Assembly: GCF_001580365.1 (NCBI RefSeq)
Contig: NZ_CP014480.1
Location: 3,618,290 to 3,682,289, forward strand
Origin: Kocuria turfanensis
Lineage (GTDB): Bacteria > Actinomycetota > Actinomycetes > Actinomycetales > Micrococcaceae
Length of the DNA: 64,000 bases
Reading direction: 5' to 3'
The position numbers and the translations under genes are program-made. Below are positions 16,877-23,799 of this stretch, in pieces. Numbering within the stretch: the stretch's first letter is position 1; each line of letters opens with the position of its first letter. Below the pieces are notes generated by a model. That model was given only the letters and a program-made list of their open reading frames with translations. It did not search any database and had not been told where the DNA came from.

Positions 16877-17442
16877 GAGCCCTCCACCGTCTGCCCGGTG
16901 TCGTCGTCGGGGTGGGCGGCGCCGACGGCCCAGCTCCACGGGGTGGTGAGGAAGTCGTAGGCGTCCTGCGGGAAGCCGTCGTCGTCGATCAGGTCCCGGG
17001 CGGCCAGGGCGACCAGGGCGTGACCCACCGGCAGCTCGAAGCTGCTGGCGGCAGCCGAGGCGGCGCGCTCCAGGGCTGCCCCGGACGGGGGCGGGGAGTC
17101 GGGACGGGAGCGCCGGTACATCTGCAGGAACAGGTCGGTGGCGATCGCCTGCGACAGGCTCCGCCACGACCCGAGGAGCTGGTCCAGGGCGTCCTGGCGC
17201 CCGGCGGCGGCCGCGGCGTTGACGGCCAGCGTCATGGCGGCGAGGCCGAGCTCCCCGTAGTCGACCTGCTCGGGGGCGTTGTCGGTGACGAACTTCTGGT
17301 GCAGGTCGGTCGCCTTCCGCAGCGCCAGGGACTCATGCAGACCGATGGCGGAGGCCTTCTCGAAGACGGCTCGGACCTGCGTGCCCTGGGGGCCGGCCGC
17401 GGCGGTGAGCATCACGGGATTCTGCCAGACGGGGCTGCTCAC
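16873..17442 (-). CDS. hypothetical protein, fourth gene of the overlapping operon
   Basis: A 189-residue soluble, mostly helical protein rich in Ala and Leu (LGLAAMTLAVNAAAAAGRQDALDQLLGSWRSLSQAIATDLFLQMY). It has no signal peptide and no recognised domain. GTG 17442 is chosen because it overlaps the stop of the 49-codon gene upstream and has GGGAGGGA nine bases before it. The reading frame extends further upstream, but that stretch is a shadow of the neighbouring genes. It is coupled on both sides by GTGA overlaps. Confidence 0.65.
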   Translation of the reverse strand: MSSPVWQNPVMLTAAAGPQGTQVRAVFEKASAIGLHESLALRKATDLHQKFVTDNAPEQVDYGELGLAAMTLAVNAAAAAGRQDALDQLLGSWRSLSQAIATDLFLQMYRRSRPDSPPPSGAALERAASAAASSFELPVGHALVALAARDLIDDDGFPQDAYDFLTTPWSWAVGAAHPDDDTGQTVEGS

Positions 17443-17588
17443 GCGCTCTGTCCCTCCCCGTGGTGGTGGTGCTTCTCCACGTCGTCGTCCAGAAGATGTC
17501 CCGAGGCTGAGACCGCTGCATCGCGGTGGGCCGTGATGGCACGGGAGACATAGGCGACGCGGTCGTTGCCGGTGGTGCGCTCTATCAT
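17439..17588 (-). CDS. 49-residue small protein, third gene of the overlapping operon
   Basis: ATG 17588 to TGA 17439, encoding a 49-residue polar protein that begins MIERTTGNDRVAYV and ends with an acidic/His-rich tail (DDDVEKHHHHGEGQSA). It is supported as a gene by its junctions: its ATG overlaps the stop of the 257-residue gene (ATGA) and its stop overlaps the next GTG (GTGA). It has no hydrophobic segment, so it is neither a membrane peptide nor a secreted one by sequence. The His cluster might bind metal. No family is recognised. Confidence 0.55.
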   Translation of the reverse strand: MIERTTGNDRVAYVSRAITAHRDAAVSASGHLLDDDVEKHHHHGEGQSA

Positions 17589-18358
17589 CGGGAGGCCCTT
17601 CGGTCGTGATCGTGATGCTCGTCGAGGATCCCGGAGAGGACTGCTCCGGGGGTGTGCTGGTGCGCGGGGTCAAGACGCTCCAGCGCCGCGAGGAGAGCCG
17701 CGACGTCGTAGACCTCCGCTGGGTCCCCGCCGTGGTGGGTCCAGCGCCGTTCGGCGACCCAGGCCCACACGTGCACGGGCCGGCACCGGTCACAGGTGCC
17801 GTGCTCGGTGGTGAGGCAGTCCGGCCCGACCGGCTGATTGAGCCCGGAGATCTCTTCGGGGGTGCGGCGGTGGCGCTCCACCACGGACCAGAACTTCTCG
17901 TCGGGGATCTTGGCGAAGTCCTCGCTCAGCTCGGCCAGCGCTTCCCTGGACCGGGCCACGTCGTAGTAGAAATCCGCCCTGGACCACGGCGGGATCCGGT
18001 GGTGGGCGCGCAGCGCTTCGGTGATGACGCGATCCTGGTCGTACGCGATCTCGGCCACGGTGCGAGGCGCCGGGTCGGTGGCCGAGCGCCAGAGGCTGTC
18101 GAACAGGCCGGCACCCTCGGTGTAGGCCTGACGGACCAGAAGGGTGCCGATGTCCAGGGAGTAGCGCTTGGACCACAGTGCCCCGGAGAGCCGGTGGTAG
18201 ACCTGGCCGTCGTCGAGAGTGAAGCTTCTCCGGTCGGAGGAGACGACGACACGGCGGGTGGTGGGCTCGCCGCTGGATCCGCTGCGGGCCGGGATGACCA
18301 CCGCCCGAGCGCCGACGTACACCGCGCCGCCCTTGTTGAGCATCCGCCGCTCATCCAT
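17585..18358 (-). CDS. hypothetical protein with a Cys cluster, second gene of the overlapping operon
   Basis: A 257-residue soluble protein from ATG 18358 (MDERRMLNKGG). The N-terminal 75 residues look like a beta-rich domain (VYVGARAVVIPARS, RRVVVSSDRRSFTLDDGQVY), the middle is helical (ADFYYDVARSREALAEL, KFWSVVERHRRTPEEI), and near residue 190 comes a Cys-x6-Cys-x2-Cys cluster (CLTTEHGTCDRC) that could hold zinc. The C-terminal tail is His/Asp-rich. The stop overlaps the next ATG. A TTG at 18364 is an alternative start. No family is recognised. Confidence 0.65.
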   Translation of the reverse strand: MDERRMLNKGGAVYVGARAVVIPARSGSSGEPTTRRVVVSSDRRSFTLDDGQVYHRLSGALWSKRYSLDIGTLLVRQAYTEGAGLFDSLWRSATDPAPRTVAEIAYDQDRVITEALRAHHRIPPWSRADFYYDVARSREALAELSEDFAKIPDEKFWSVVERHRRTPEEISGLNQPVGPDCLTTEHGTCDRCRPVHVWAWVAERRWTHHGGDPAEVYDVAALLAALERLDPAHQHTPGAVLSGILDEHHDHDRRASR

Positions 18359-18434
18359 CGGCAACGCTCACGCTCATGTGGATCGGCCGGCGCTGTGGTC
18401 CGGAGGGCGGGAACGAGTCGTGCGCGGTGGACAT
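18351..18434 (-). CDS. 27-residue small ORF leading the overlapping operon
   Basis: ATG 18434 to TGA 18351 with a good GAGGAG Shine-Dalgarno eight bases upstream. It encodes a Pro/Ser/Arg-rich peptide that begins MSTAHDSFPPSG and ends in MSVSVADG. Its stop lies eight bases inside the start of the 257-residue gene (ATGGATGA), and that gene has no good Shine-Dalgarno of its own, so translation of the peptide would feed ribosomes into it. It may be a coupling leader, a small gene, or the original N-terminus of the next protein after a frameshift. Confidence 0.4.
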   Translation of the reverse strand: MSTAHDSFPPSGPQRRPIHMSVSVADG

Positions 18435-18658
18435 CGTGGTTGCTCCTCGTGGAGTCGGAGGCGGTGGGCGACGTCTTCGTCCTGTGCCTGCTGTTCGGAA
18501 CCGTAGCAGTCCACGGATGCCCGACGACAGGGTTGGAGCCAGCGGTCACGACAGGCGACGGCACCCGCTCCGGAGACGGTGCGCATGTAGGACATCACGT
18601 TCTCGGTGTGCCGCACCCCGGCACCTTCCGGGCGCCTCCGGGAATCGACCCTCAGGGC

Positions 18659-18934
18659 TCACAGCCCCGCGTAACGCAGCAGCAGCGGCACGGAGACCGA
18701 GCAGATGACACCGCCGAGCAAGGCGGCCACGGACACCATCCGCCACGACCCCAGCACCAGGTAGGACACCACCGACGGCAGCACGACGCCGGCGATCATC
18801 CCGATCACCGTGAAGGCGGTGTAGAAGGGGTCCATGGGGCCTCGCCGGGTACCGAACAGTCCCACGTACTCCAGCTGGAACATGAAGTAGCAGATGAGGG
18901 TGAAATGCAGCCCCAGCACCCACAGCGCCGACAT
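18659..18934 (-). CDS. small membrane protein of unknown function
   Basis: A 91-residue protein with three transmembrane helices (LHFTLICYFMFQLEYVGLF; FYTAFTVIGMIAGVVLPSVVSYLVLG; VSVAALLGGVICSVSVPLLL). The chosen ATG has a perfect AAGGAGG (18940-18946) five bases upstream. An alternative ATG at 18994 (MSPGRN) has GGAGG and overlaps the stop of a 16-codon frame (18991-19041), so a longer form cannot be excluded. It lies downstream of a cupin gene on the same strand, about 90-150 bases away. No family is recognised. Confidence 0.65.
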   Translation of the reverse strand: MSALWVLGLHFTLICYFMFQLEYVGLFGTRRGPMDPFYTAFTVIGMIAGVVLPSVVSYLVLGSWRMVSVAALLGGVICSVSVPLLLRYAGL

Positions 18935-19081
18935 CGCAGCCTCCTTGCGCACCGGGGTCTCCGACCGGGACTGCGGGTTCCGCCCGGGGCTCATCGGGCT
19001 CCCTCCGTGCGCAGCGCGCCGAGTTCCACGGCGAAGGTCATCGGACCCCGGTCGCGCTCCTCTGCGGGCCGGGTGGCCAGG

Positions 19082-19594
19082 TCAGGTGCGCAGGTTGCCG
19101 GGCATCTGGGTCGCGGTCCGGTCGTCCGGCGGCGGCCCACCTGTGTCCAGCGGCCGATCGGAGTGGTCCGTGATCTCGGCCGGGTAGCGGCTGTCATCGA
19201 CGTCGTCGCCGATGAACGGCAGCCGGGTGGCTTGCGGATGCCGGGCGCGGACCCGAAGCGCCAGCTCCTCCACCGTGGACGAGCCCTGGTTCGCCCATAG
19301 ATGCACGGCGTCCACCGGCGCCGTGGCGTCCTCCCCGGGCAGCACGGCGTGGGGTTTCCTGGCGATCTCGACGGTCAGTGCACCACCCTCCAGGACCTCG
19401 AAGTGCTCGGCGGAGTGCAGAGGGTGGCGCCGGGGCACGCCGGCCCCGGGCTCCGCCACGAGGTGGACGAGAGTGCACTCCCCGCTGGTCCCCGCACTGG
19501 TGCGCAGGAAGGTGACCGCGTCGCCCAGGAACGTGTTCCGGTGGGTGGTGCACGTGGCCAGCAGCTCGTCGATCTCCGCCTGGGTCGGCCGCAT
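19082..19594 (-). CDS. cupin-domain protein
   Basis: A 170-residue protein with one cupin barrel. LVAEPGAGVPRRHPLHSAEHFEVLEGG forms motif 1, with His/Glu metal-ligand positions, and VHLWANQGSSTVEELALRV forms motif 2. The start is ATG 19594 (MRPTQAEIDELL); the extra 19 codons upstream look non-coding. The Asp/Pro-rich tail (DDVDDSRYP) is disordered. Related proteins are called cupin-domain proteins with no assigned reaction. It is possibly co-transcribed with the membrane-protein gene downstream. Confidence 0.75.
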   Translation of the reverse strand: MRPTQAEIDELLATCTTHRNTFLGDAVTFLRTSAGTSGECTLVHLVAEPGAGVPRRHPLHSAEHFEVLEGGALTVEIARKPHAVLPGEDATAPVDAVHLWANQGSSTVEELALRVRARHPQATRLPFIGDDVDDSRYPAEITDHSDRPLDTGGPPPDDRTATQMPGNLRT

Positions 19595-20380
19595 GGCGAT
19601 CGCCGTTCGTGCGTCTGTGCCGGCCACCACGCTACGCCGAGGTGAGGGCACGGGACCTGCGCACGGTCGAATGACGGCCGGGAGGACATACGGCCCGCAG
19701 CGCGGCCCACAGCACGGTGATCATGCCTCAACCTGTGCCGCGACTGCCCACCGGCACCAGATGCCCGGCCATGGCGGGCGTGGCGTCGTCCGCGGAGGGT
19801 CCGGAACGACATTGGGCGTCCCGTGGGGCGGGGACGCCGTGTGCCGGCGACCCCGAACACGAGCTGAAGATGAACGTTGACGAGCTGCGCGTCGGTCTGC
19901 CGGGGGGCCTGGGGCACCGATCACCGAGGAGCCGCACGAGATTTGCGAGAAGCCCGTCGCGACGGCCGCGATCACCGCCCCGCGGTCCTCGACGGGACCG
20001 CCGATCGACGGGCTCGATGCCACGCACACCGGCCGGCTGACAGGGGTCACCGTCGACGACGAGGGCCGCTCCGCCGGCTCGTGCGTGCGGCCGATGAGCC
20101 CCGCGGATGAGGGTTGCGTCGCGACCGTTGCCCGTATCGGCAACGCGGATGCACGATCCTCATCTCCTCTCACTGCAGAGGCCGCAGGTCGGTGACCATG
20201 CGGTTCGCGCGGTTGGAGGCCGACGGAGGCAGACATGGGTGCCAGGGCGTGGCGACGTGCAGCGGCAGGCTCGGGGGCGGCGGGTCTGGCGGTGTCCGCC
20301 CTCATGCCGTCGGCGTAGGAGTACGTCGTCGTGGAGCTGAGCCGGGCCTCATGCTGAACCGCTGTCGATCGGGGCCGCGG
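19595..20380. other. 786-base stretch with no intact gene
   Basis: Apart from the possible remnant at 19870-20195, only short, Arg/Ser-rich overlapping frames are seen. No tRNA, repeat array, strong hairpin or insertion-sequence end was recognised. It looks like decayed DNA inside the accessory region. Confidence 0.5.
19870..20195 (+). pseudogene. possible frameshifted remnant gene
   Basis: ATG 19870 opens a frame (MNVDELRVGLPGGLG) that turns into a poor sequence. A protein-like frame without a start begins in the -1 phase at the G6 run 19902-19907 and continues to TGA 20195 (GAPITEEPHEICEK ... GRLTGVTVDDEG ... ADEGCVATVARIGNAD). One indel in the G-run would join them into a product of roughly 108 residues. 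No family is recognised, and the call rests only on amino-acid composition. Confidence 0.25.
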
Positions 20381-21067
20381 TCAGTCCTCGTACTGGTCCA
20401 GCACGCCGACCATCCACCGCGAATAGACGGCCATCGCCGGGTCGTGGTCCTCTCGTGGCCCCGGGGTGGTCGCCTGCGCGGCGGCGGTGCGCAGCAGGGC
20501 GAGCGCCGTGGCGCGCAGACCGCTGCGCATGACGGCGTCGTGGAGGATCAGCTCCGAGACGTCCATGACGCGCCCGGTCACCTCCGCACCGTCGTCGGTG
20601 GGGTGCGGGCCCATCCACGCCCAGGTGCTCTCCATGCCGGGGTCCACGAGCAGGTGAGCTGTGGGATCGCCGTAGGAGTCGGGTTGGCGGATCCTCAGGG
20701 CGACGGCCGTGCCGATGCGGACCTCGAGGATGCCGACGGCCTGCCGGTACTCCTGCCCTCCGGGGGAGACCGGCACGAGGGCGCACAGTCCGGCCCCGGC
20801 CAGCAGCTCCACCGAGGCCGGCATCACGTCGCGCAACCACCGGGCCAGTAGCACCAGGGCCACCTCGCCGCCGTCCATCGCCGCCGTGTTGCGCACCGCT
20901 GCGGAGATCTGGCTATGGTCCGGGAACTCGTCCGAGGGGGTGAACCCGCTGACGAAGGCGTCCGGGTCTGCGAGGAAGCGGATCTGGTCGGCCGCCGGCA
21001 CGAGGACGGCCAGTCGTCCGGGATCGGCACGGACCTCGTCGGCGGTGACGGTCAGGGGCTGGGACAT
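20381..21067 (-). CDS. hypothetical protein
   Basis: A 228-residue soluble protein from ATG 21067 (MSQPLTVTADEV), with AGGAGA four bases before the start. It has no signal peptide or membrane segment. Acidic and hydrophobic blocks alternate (LVPAADQIRFLADPDAFVSGF; VALVLLARWLRDVMPASVELL; GQEYRQAVGILEVRIG), and the C-terminus ends MVGVLDQYED. No catalytic motif stands out. It is flanked by sequence without genes on both sides. Codon use matches the host, so it is likely expressed, but its function is unknown. Confidence 0.65.
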   Translation of the reverse strand: MSQPLTVTADEVRADPGRLAVLVPAADQIRFLADPDAFVSGFTPSDEFPDHSQISAAVRNTAAMDGGEVALVLLARWLRDVMPASVELLAGAGLCALVPVSPGGQEYRQAVGILEVRIGTAVALRIRQPDSYGDPTAHLLVDPGMESTWAWMGPHPTDDGAEVTGRVMDVSELILHDAVMRSGLRATALALLRTAAAQATTPGPREDHDPAMAVYSRWMVGVLDQYED

Positions 21068-21365
21068 GGGTTCTCCTGGACGTGGGTGCGTTCGTCCCAT
21101 GCTCCGCTCCCGCCGGGGAGCACCCGTGCAGGACACGCCCCAGGCTGATACCGGTGTGCCGAATCAGCAGGTGACCATGAGCAGGAGGCGGTCGGCGACA
21201 TGGGGGCTCGGCGGAATCCACTGTCCCGAGTGCACTTGTGGCAGCAACCTGGCGGTCGCGCGTGCCGCGTTCCCGGGACGGGTGGCGACGCACGGTGACG
21301 GGCGCGGGCAGGACGAGGGCTGCAGCGCGGCGGGCCCGGCAGGCGACCGGTGCAGGACCGGCCGC
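21068..21365. other. 298-base gap without a supported gene
   Basis: Contains only short frames, such as MSRRRSATWGLGG on the plus strand near 21178. No terminator or promoter of note was recognised apart from the Shine-Dalgarno of the gene at 21067. Confidence 0.4.
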
Positions 21366-22106
21366 TCAGCCGCCGATGTACTCGCCCGTGATCGCGTCGA
21401 CGGTGCCGGCCTCGATGCCCTCGCACTGGGAGACCCCCGCGGCGGTGACGGGGGTGTAGTTGAGGCAGAAGGCGTCGTAGTAGGGCATCCCGGACTGCCA
21501 GGCGGCGTAGGCCTCGTCGTAGCTGAAGTCCTGGTCCGGGATCGCCCCGGGGCCGGGGTTCGCGCCGGGCGCGGCGGCGCAGGCGGCCGGATCGGCGCTG
21601 TTGGTGGCGAGGTACTGGCCGAGGGCGTCGACGACGTCGACCTGCTGGCGGCCGGTGCCCATCTCCGTGCGGTAGCTGTCACAGAGCGCCACGGCCACGC
21701 CGGGGTCGTAGAGGTTCGTGCTCAGCCGGTGCACCGTGGGCCCGTCGCCGGTCCCGCCCATGATGTCGATGCCGGTGAGCGCGCCGGCGAACCGGGCGCC
21801 GGCGTCCGTGCCCGTGAACGCCGCCAGCGGATCGGCCGCCGGCGGGTTGTTCGCGGAGCCGGCCTGGGTCGGCTCCGGCCCGGGGGCCGGGGCGGCCGGA
21901 TCCTCCGTGGGCTCCGGTGCCTCGGAGGTCTCGGGTGCCTCCGGGGTCTTCGAGGCCCCGGGCGCCGTGGCGGATGCGGACGGCGACGCGGCCGGGGTGC
22001 TGGAGGACGTCGCTCCGTTCCCCGGGTCCTCGGCGTCGTCGGAGCAGGCGGTCAGGGCGAGGCCGGTGGTGAGGACCAGGGCGACGAGGGGGGCCTTCTT
22101 GCGCAC
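21366..22106 (-). CDS. hypothetical lipoprotein with Pro/Ala/Thr-rich linker
   Basis: A 246-residue predicted lipoprotein. GTG 22106 has AGGAG six bases upstream and opens VRKKAPLVALVLTTGLALTAC, whose lipobox LTAC puts the acylated Cys at residue 21. About 70 residues of Ala/Pro/Ser/Glu linker follow, then a globular domain of roughly 150 residues with four Cys (ALCDSY, DPAACAAAP, DAFCLNY, SQCEGIE) that could form two disulfides outside the membrane. The 382-codon open frame upstream is a shadow. It is a surface-anchored protein of unknown role. Confidence 0.75.
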   Translation of the reverse strand: MRKKAPLVALVLTTGLALTACSDDAEDPGNGATSSSTPAASPSASATAPGASKTPEAPETSEAPEPTEDPAAPAPGPEPTQAGSANNPPAADPLAAFTGTDAGARFAGALTGIDIMGGTGDGPTVHRLSTNLYDPGVAVALCDSYRTEMGTGRQQVDVVDALGQYLATNSADPAACAAAPGANPGPGAIPDQDFSYDEAYAAWQSGMPYYDAFCLNYTPVTAAGVSQCEGIEAGTVDAITGEYIGG

Positions 22107-22210
22107 GGAGGACTCCTGCGGGGGCGGGGGCGGGGGACGTACTGCACACTGTAGGGCGCGCTCGCCCGGCAGCGACGGAGGACGCCCCGCCTCCGTGTCA
22201 GCCGTCCGTG

Positions 22211-22477
22211 TCAGCCGTCGAGGCGGATCCGGACCCCGTCGACCGGCTCGGGCAGCCCGTGGACGGCCGTGTGGTTGAGCACGGTGTTCCACACGGCGAT
22301 CCGGACCTCCGTCTCGGTCAGGGCGGCCGGACGGCCGGAGACCACCACGGACCACTCCCGGCCCTCGGAGAGCACGTCGGCGCTGGAGACGGCGATGCCC
22401 CGGGCGGACAGGGAGCGGAGGACGTCGTCGCGCACCGGGGTCGCGGTGGGACGGGCCGTGCGGGTGATGACGGTCAT
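22211..22477 (-). CDS. small hypothetical protein
   Basis: An 88-residue protein from ATG 22477 (MTVITRTARPTATPVRDDVLRSL), with GGAAGGA about ten bases before the start. The predicted alternation of helix and strand (SARGIAVSSADVLSEGREWSVVVSGRPAAL, ETEVRIAVWNTVLNHTAV) suggests a compact alpha/beta fold. It is about 100 bases upstream of, and on the same strand as, the lipoprotein at 22106, so the two may be co-transcribed. Not recognised. Confidence 0.6.
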   Translation of the reverse strand: MTVITRTARPTATPVRDDVLRSLSARGIAVSSADVLSEGREWSVVVSGRPAALTETEVRIAVWNTVLNHTAVHGLPEPVDGVRIRLDG

Positions 22478-22783
22478 GGCGGGATTCCTTCCGGGAGAGC
22501 ACGAGGCTGCGCACCTCCTATTCAGCCGCATGGGACCGCTCCTGTAATGCCCGCTCTTTGCGGGACAGCGCGAGGACGCCGCTGTGGGCTCCTCGGCGGA
22601 CGGGCGCGCTGCGGAGCCGCCTCCGCGCTGTTCGGCCCCGGTGGGCCGGGAGACCGGTCGGGCCCCTCGCCCGGGCCCGGCACCCGGCGGCCTGCCGACC
22701 CCGTGCGCGCCCGCCGGCGGTCGGCCCGATGGTAGCTTGGTGCTCAGTCCACGTACTTTTTCTCATCATCAACGGAGGCGGGC
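22478..22783. other. 306-base divergent intergenic region
   Basis: Carries the 5' ends of two divergent genes. On the plus strand TAGCTT (22733-22738) is a possible -10 for the holin-like gene, followed by a T-rich stretch (TACTTTTTCTC) and the GGAGG ribosome-binding site. Nothing else was recognised. Confidence 0.4.
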
Positions 22784-23629
22784 ATGAGTCATTCGGTAGG
22801 CCCCAGCACGGGCGGCACCTCGGGAGCGGGGGCGGAGCGCACCGACCCGGGGACGGCGTCGATCCTGGATGTCGTCAAGGTCTTCGGCCGACTGCTGCCC
22901 AAGCAGCTCAAGGACGAGGCGCAGCTCGCGAAGATCGAGCTCACGGAGAAGGCCAAGACGCTCGGGAAGGGCGCGGCCTTCGTCGTCGTCGGACTGGTCT
23001 TCCTGCTGCTGGCCACCATCGCGCTCGTCGGCGCCGCCATCGCCGGCCTGTCGCAGGTGATGCCGGCGTGGCTGGCGGCACTGCTGCTGGGCGTGCTGTT
23101 CCTGATCGTCCTGGTGGTCGCGGCGCTGATCGGGGTGGCCACGATCAAGAAGGCCATGCCGCTCGTCCCGCGCAAGGCGATCTTCGGGCTCAAGTACGAC
23201 CTCGGCGTGGTCAAGGAGGGCTCCGCCTACACCGAGAGCCGCGTCCAGCGCGAGGAGCAGCTGGCCCGCGAGCGCAAGGAGCAGGAGCAGCGCGAGGCGG
23301 CCCAGGACCCGGCCCGCCAGAAGCCCCCGGCGCCGACCGAGGAGCAGCTGCGGCACCGGCTGAAGCTGCGCCGCGAGCACCTCAAGACGCTGCGTGACGA
23401 CGTCCAGGGCCGCGCCGAGACCATCCAGTCCACGACCAAGGGCTTCGTGGACCGCACGAGCCGCACGGTCCGGACCACGCCCAAGGACGTCAAGAGCCTC
23501 CTGGCCCAGGGCGGCGGGACCCGCTCCGGCGCGGGACAGTCCGGGCTGGGGGAGCGCTGGCAGCCGCTCACGGTCCTGGCCGTGGCGGGCAGCGCGTTCC
23601 TCGTCTTCCTGCGCAGGCTGTTCCGGTGA
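22784..23629 (+). CDS. phage-holin-family (holin III/DUF1469-like) membrane protein
   Basis: A 281-residue protein. After a polar N-terminus, a charged amphipathic segment (LPKQLKDEAQLAKIELTEKAKTLG) leads to two long transmembrane helices (FVVVGLVFLLLATIALVGAAIAGL and LAALLLGVLFLIVLVVAALIGVA). This is the layout of the putative actinobacterial holin-III family (PF07332-like). A basic, coiled-coil-like cytoplasmic region of 130 residues follows (EEQLARERKEQEQREAAQ). A hydrophobic patch near the C-terminus (TVLAVAGSAFLVFLRRLF) may be a third membrane segment. GGAGG lies just before the ATG. These proteins are common chromosomal genes and do not by themselves mark a prophage. Confidence 0.8.
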   Translation: MSHSVGPSTGGTSGAGAERTDPGTASILDVVKVFGRLLPKQLKDEAQLAKIELTEKAKTLGKGAAFVVVGLVFLLLATIALVGAAIAGLSQVMPAWLAALLLGVLFLIVLVVAALIGVATIKKAMPLVPRKAIFGLKYDLGVVKEGSAYTESRVQREEQLARERKEQEQREAAQDPARQKPPAPTEEQLRHRLKLRREHLKTLRDDVQGRAETIQSTTKGFVDRTSRTVRTTPKDVKSLLAQGGGTRSGAGQSGLGERWQPLTVLAVAGSAFLVFLRRLFR

Positions 23630-23669
23630 CCACGGCGCCCACGGCCATCCCGTGGGCGCGCACACCGGC

Positions 23670-23704
23670 CGAAGGCCCGGAAGCCACCGGCTTCCGGGCC
23701 TTCG
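23670..23704 (+). terminator. strong terminator hairpin
   Basis: A perfect 16-bp inverted repeat (CGAAGGCCCGGAAGCC / GGCTTCCGGGCCTTCG) with an ACC loop, 41 bases after the holin-like gene and before the DMT gene promoter. Confidence 0.8.
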
Positions 23705-23759
23705 CCGTGCGTTCACCCGGCGGCCACGCCCCACGCGGACGGCCTCGCGAGCGCCTCGC

Positions 23760-23799
23760 TAGAATTCCGGGCGTGAGCACAGGTCGGTGGATGTGGTGA
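23760..23799 (+). promoter_or_regulatory. promoter and 8-codon leader ORF of the DMT gene
   Basis: TAGAAT (23760-23765) is followed after seven bases by GTG 23773, which opens the eight-residue frame MSTGRWMW and ends at TGA 23797-23799. That stop overlaps a GTG start (23796) of the transporter gene. It is read as a leaderless mini-ORF coupled to the transporter. Confidence 0.4.

Noticed and set aside
18374..18616. 80-codon minus-strand frame upstream of the overlapping operon
   Set aside because: It has no Shine-Dalgarno, odd composition, and overlaps the better-supported 27-codon frame in another phase. It is probably leader DNA.
22784..23629. Prophage marker because of the holin-family domain
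   Set aside because: This holin-III-like family is widespread as an ordinary chromosomal gene in actinobacteria. No other phage gene is nearby.
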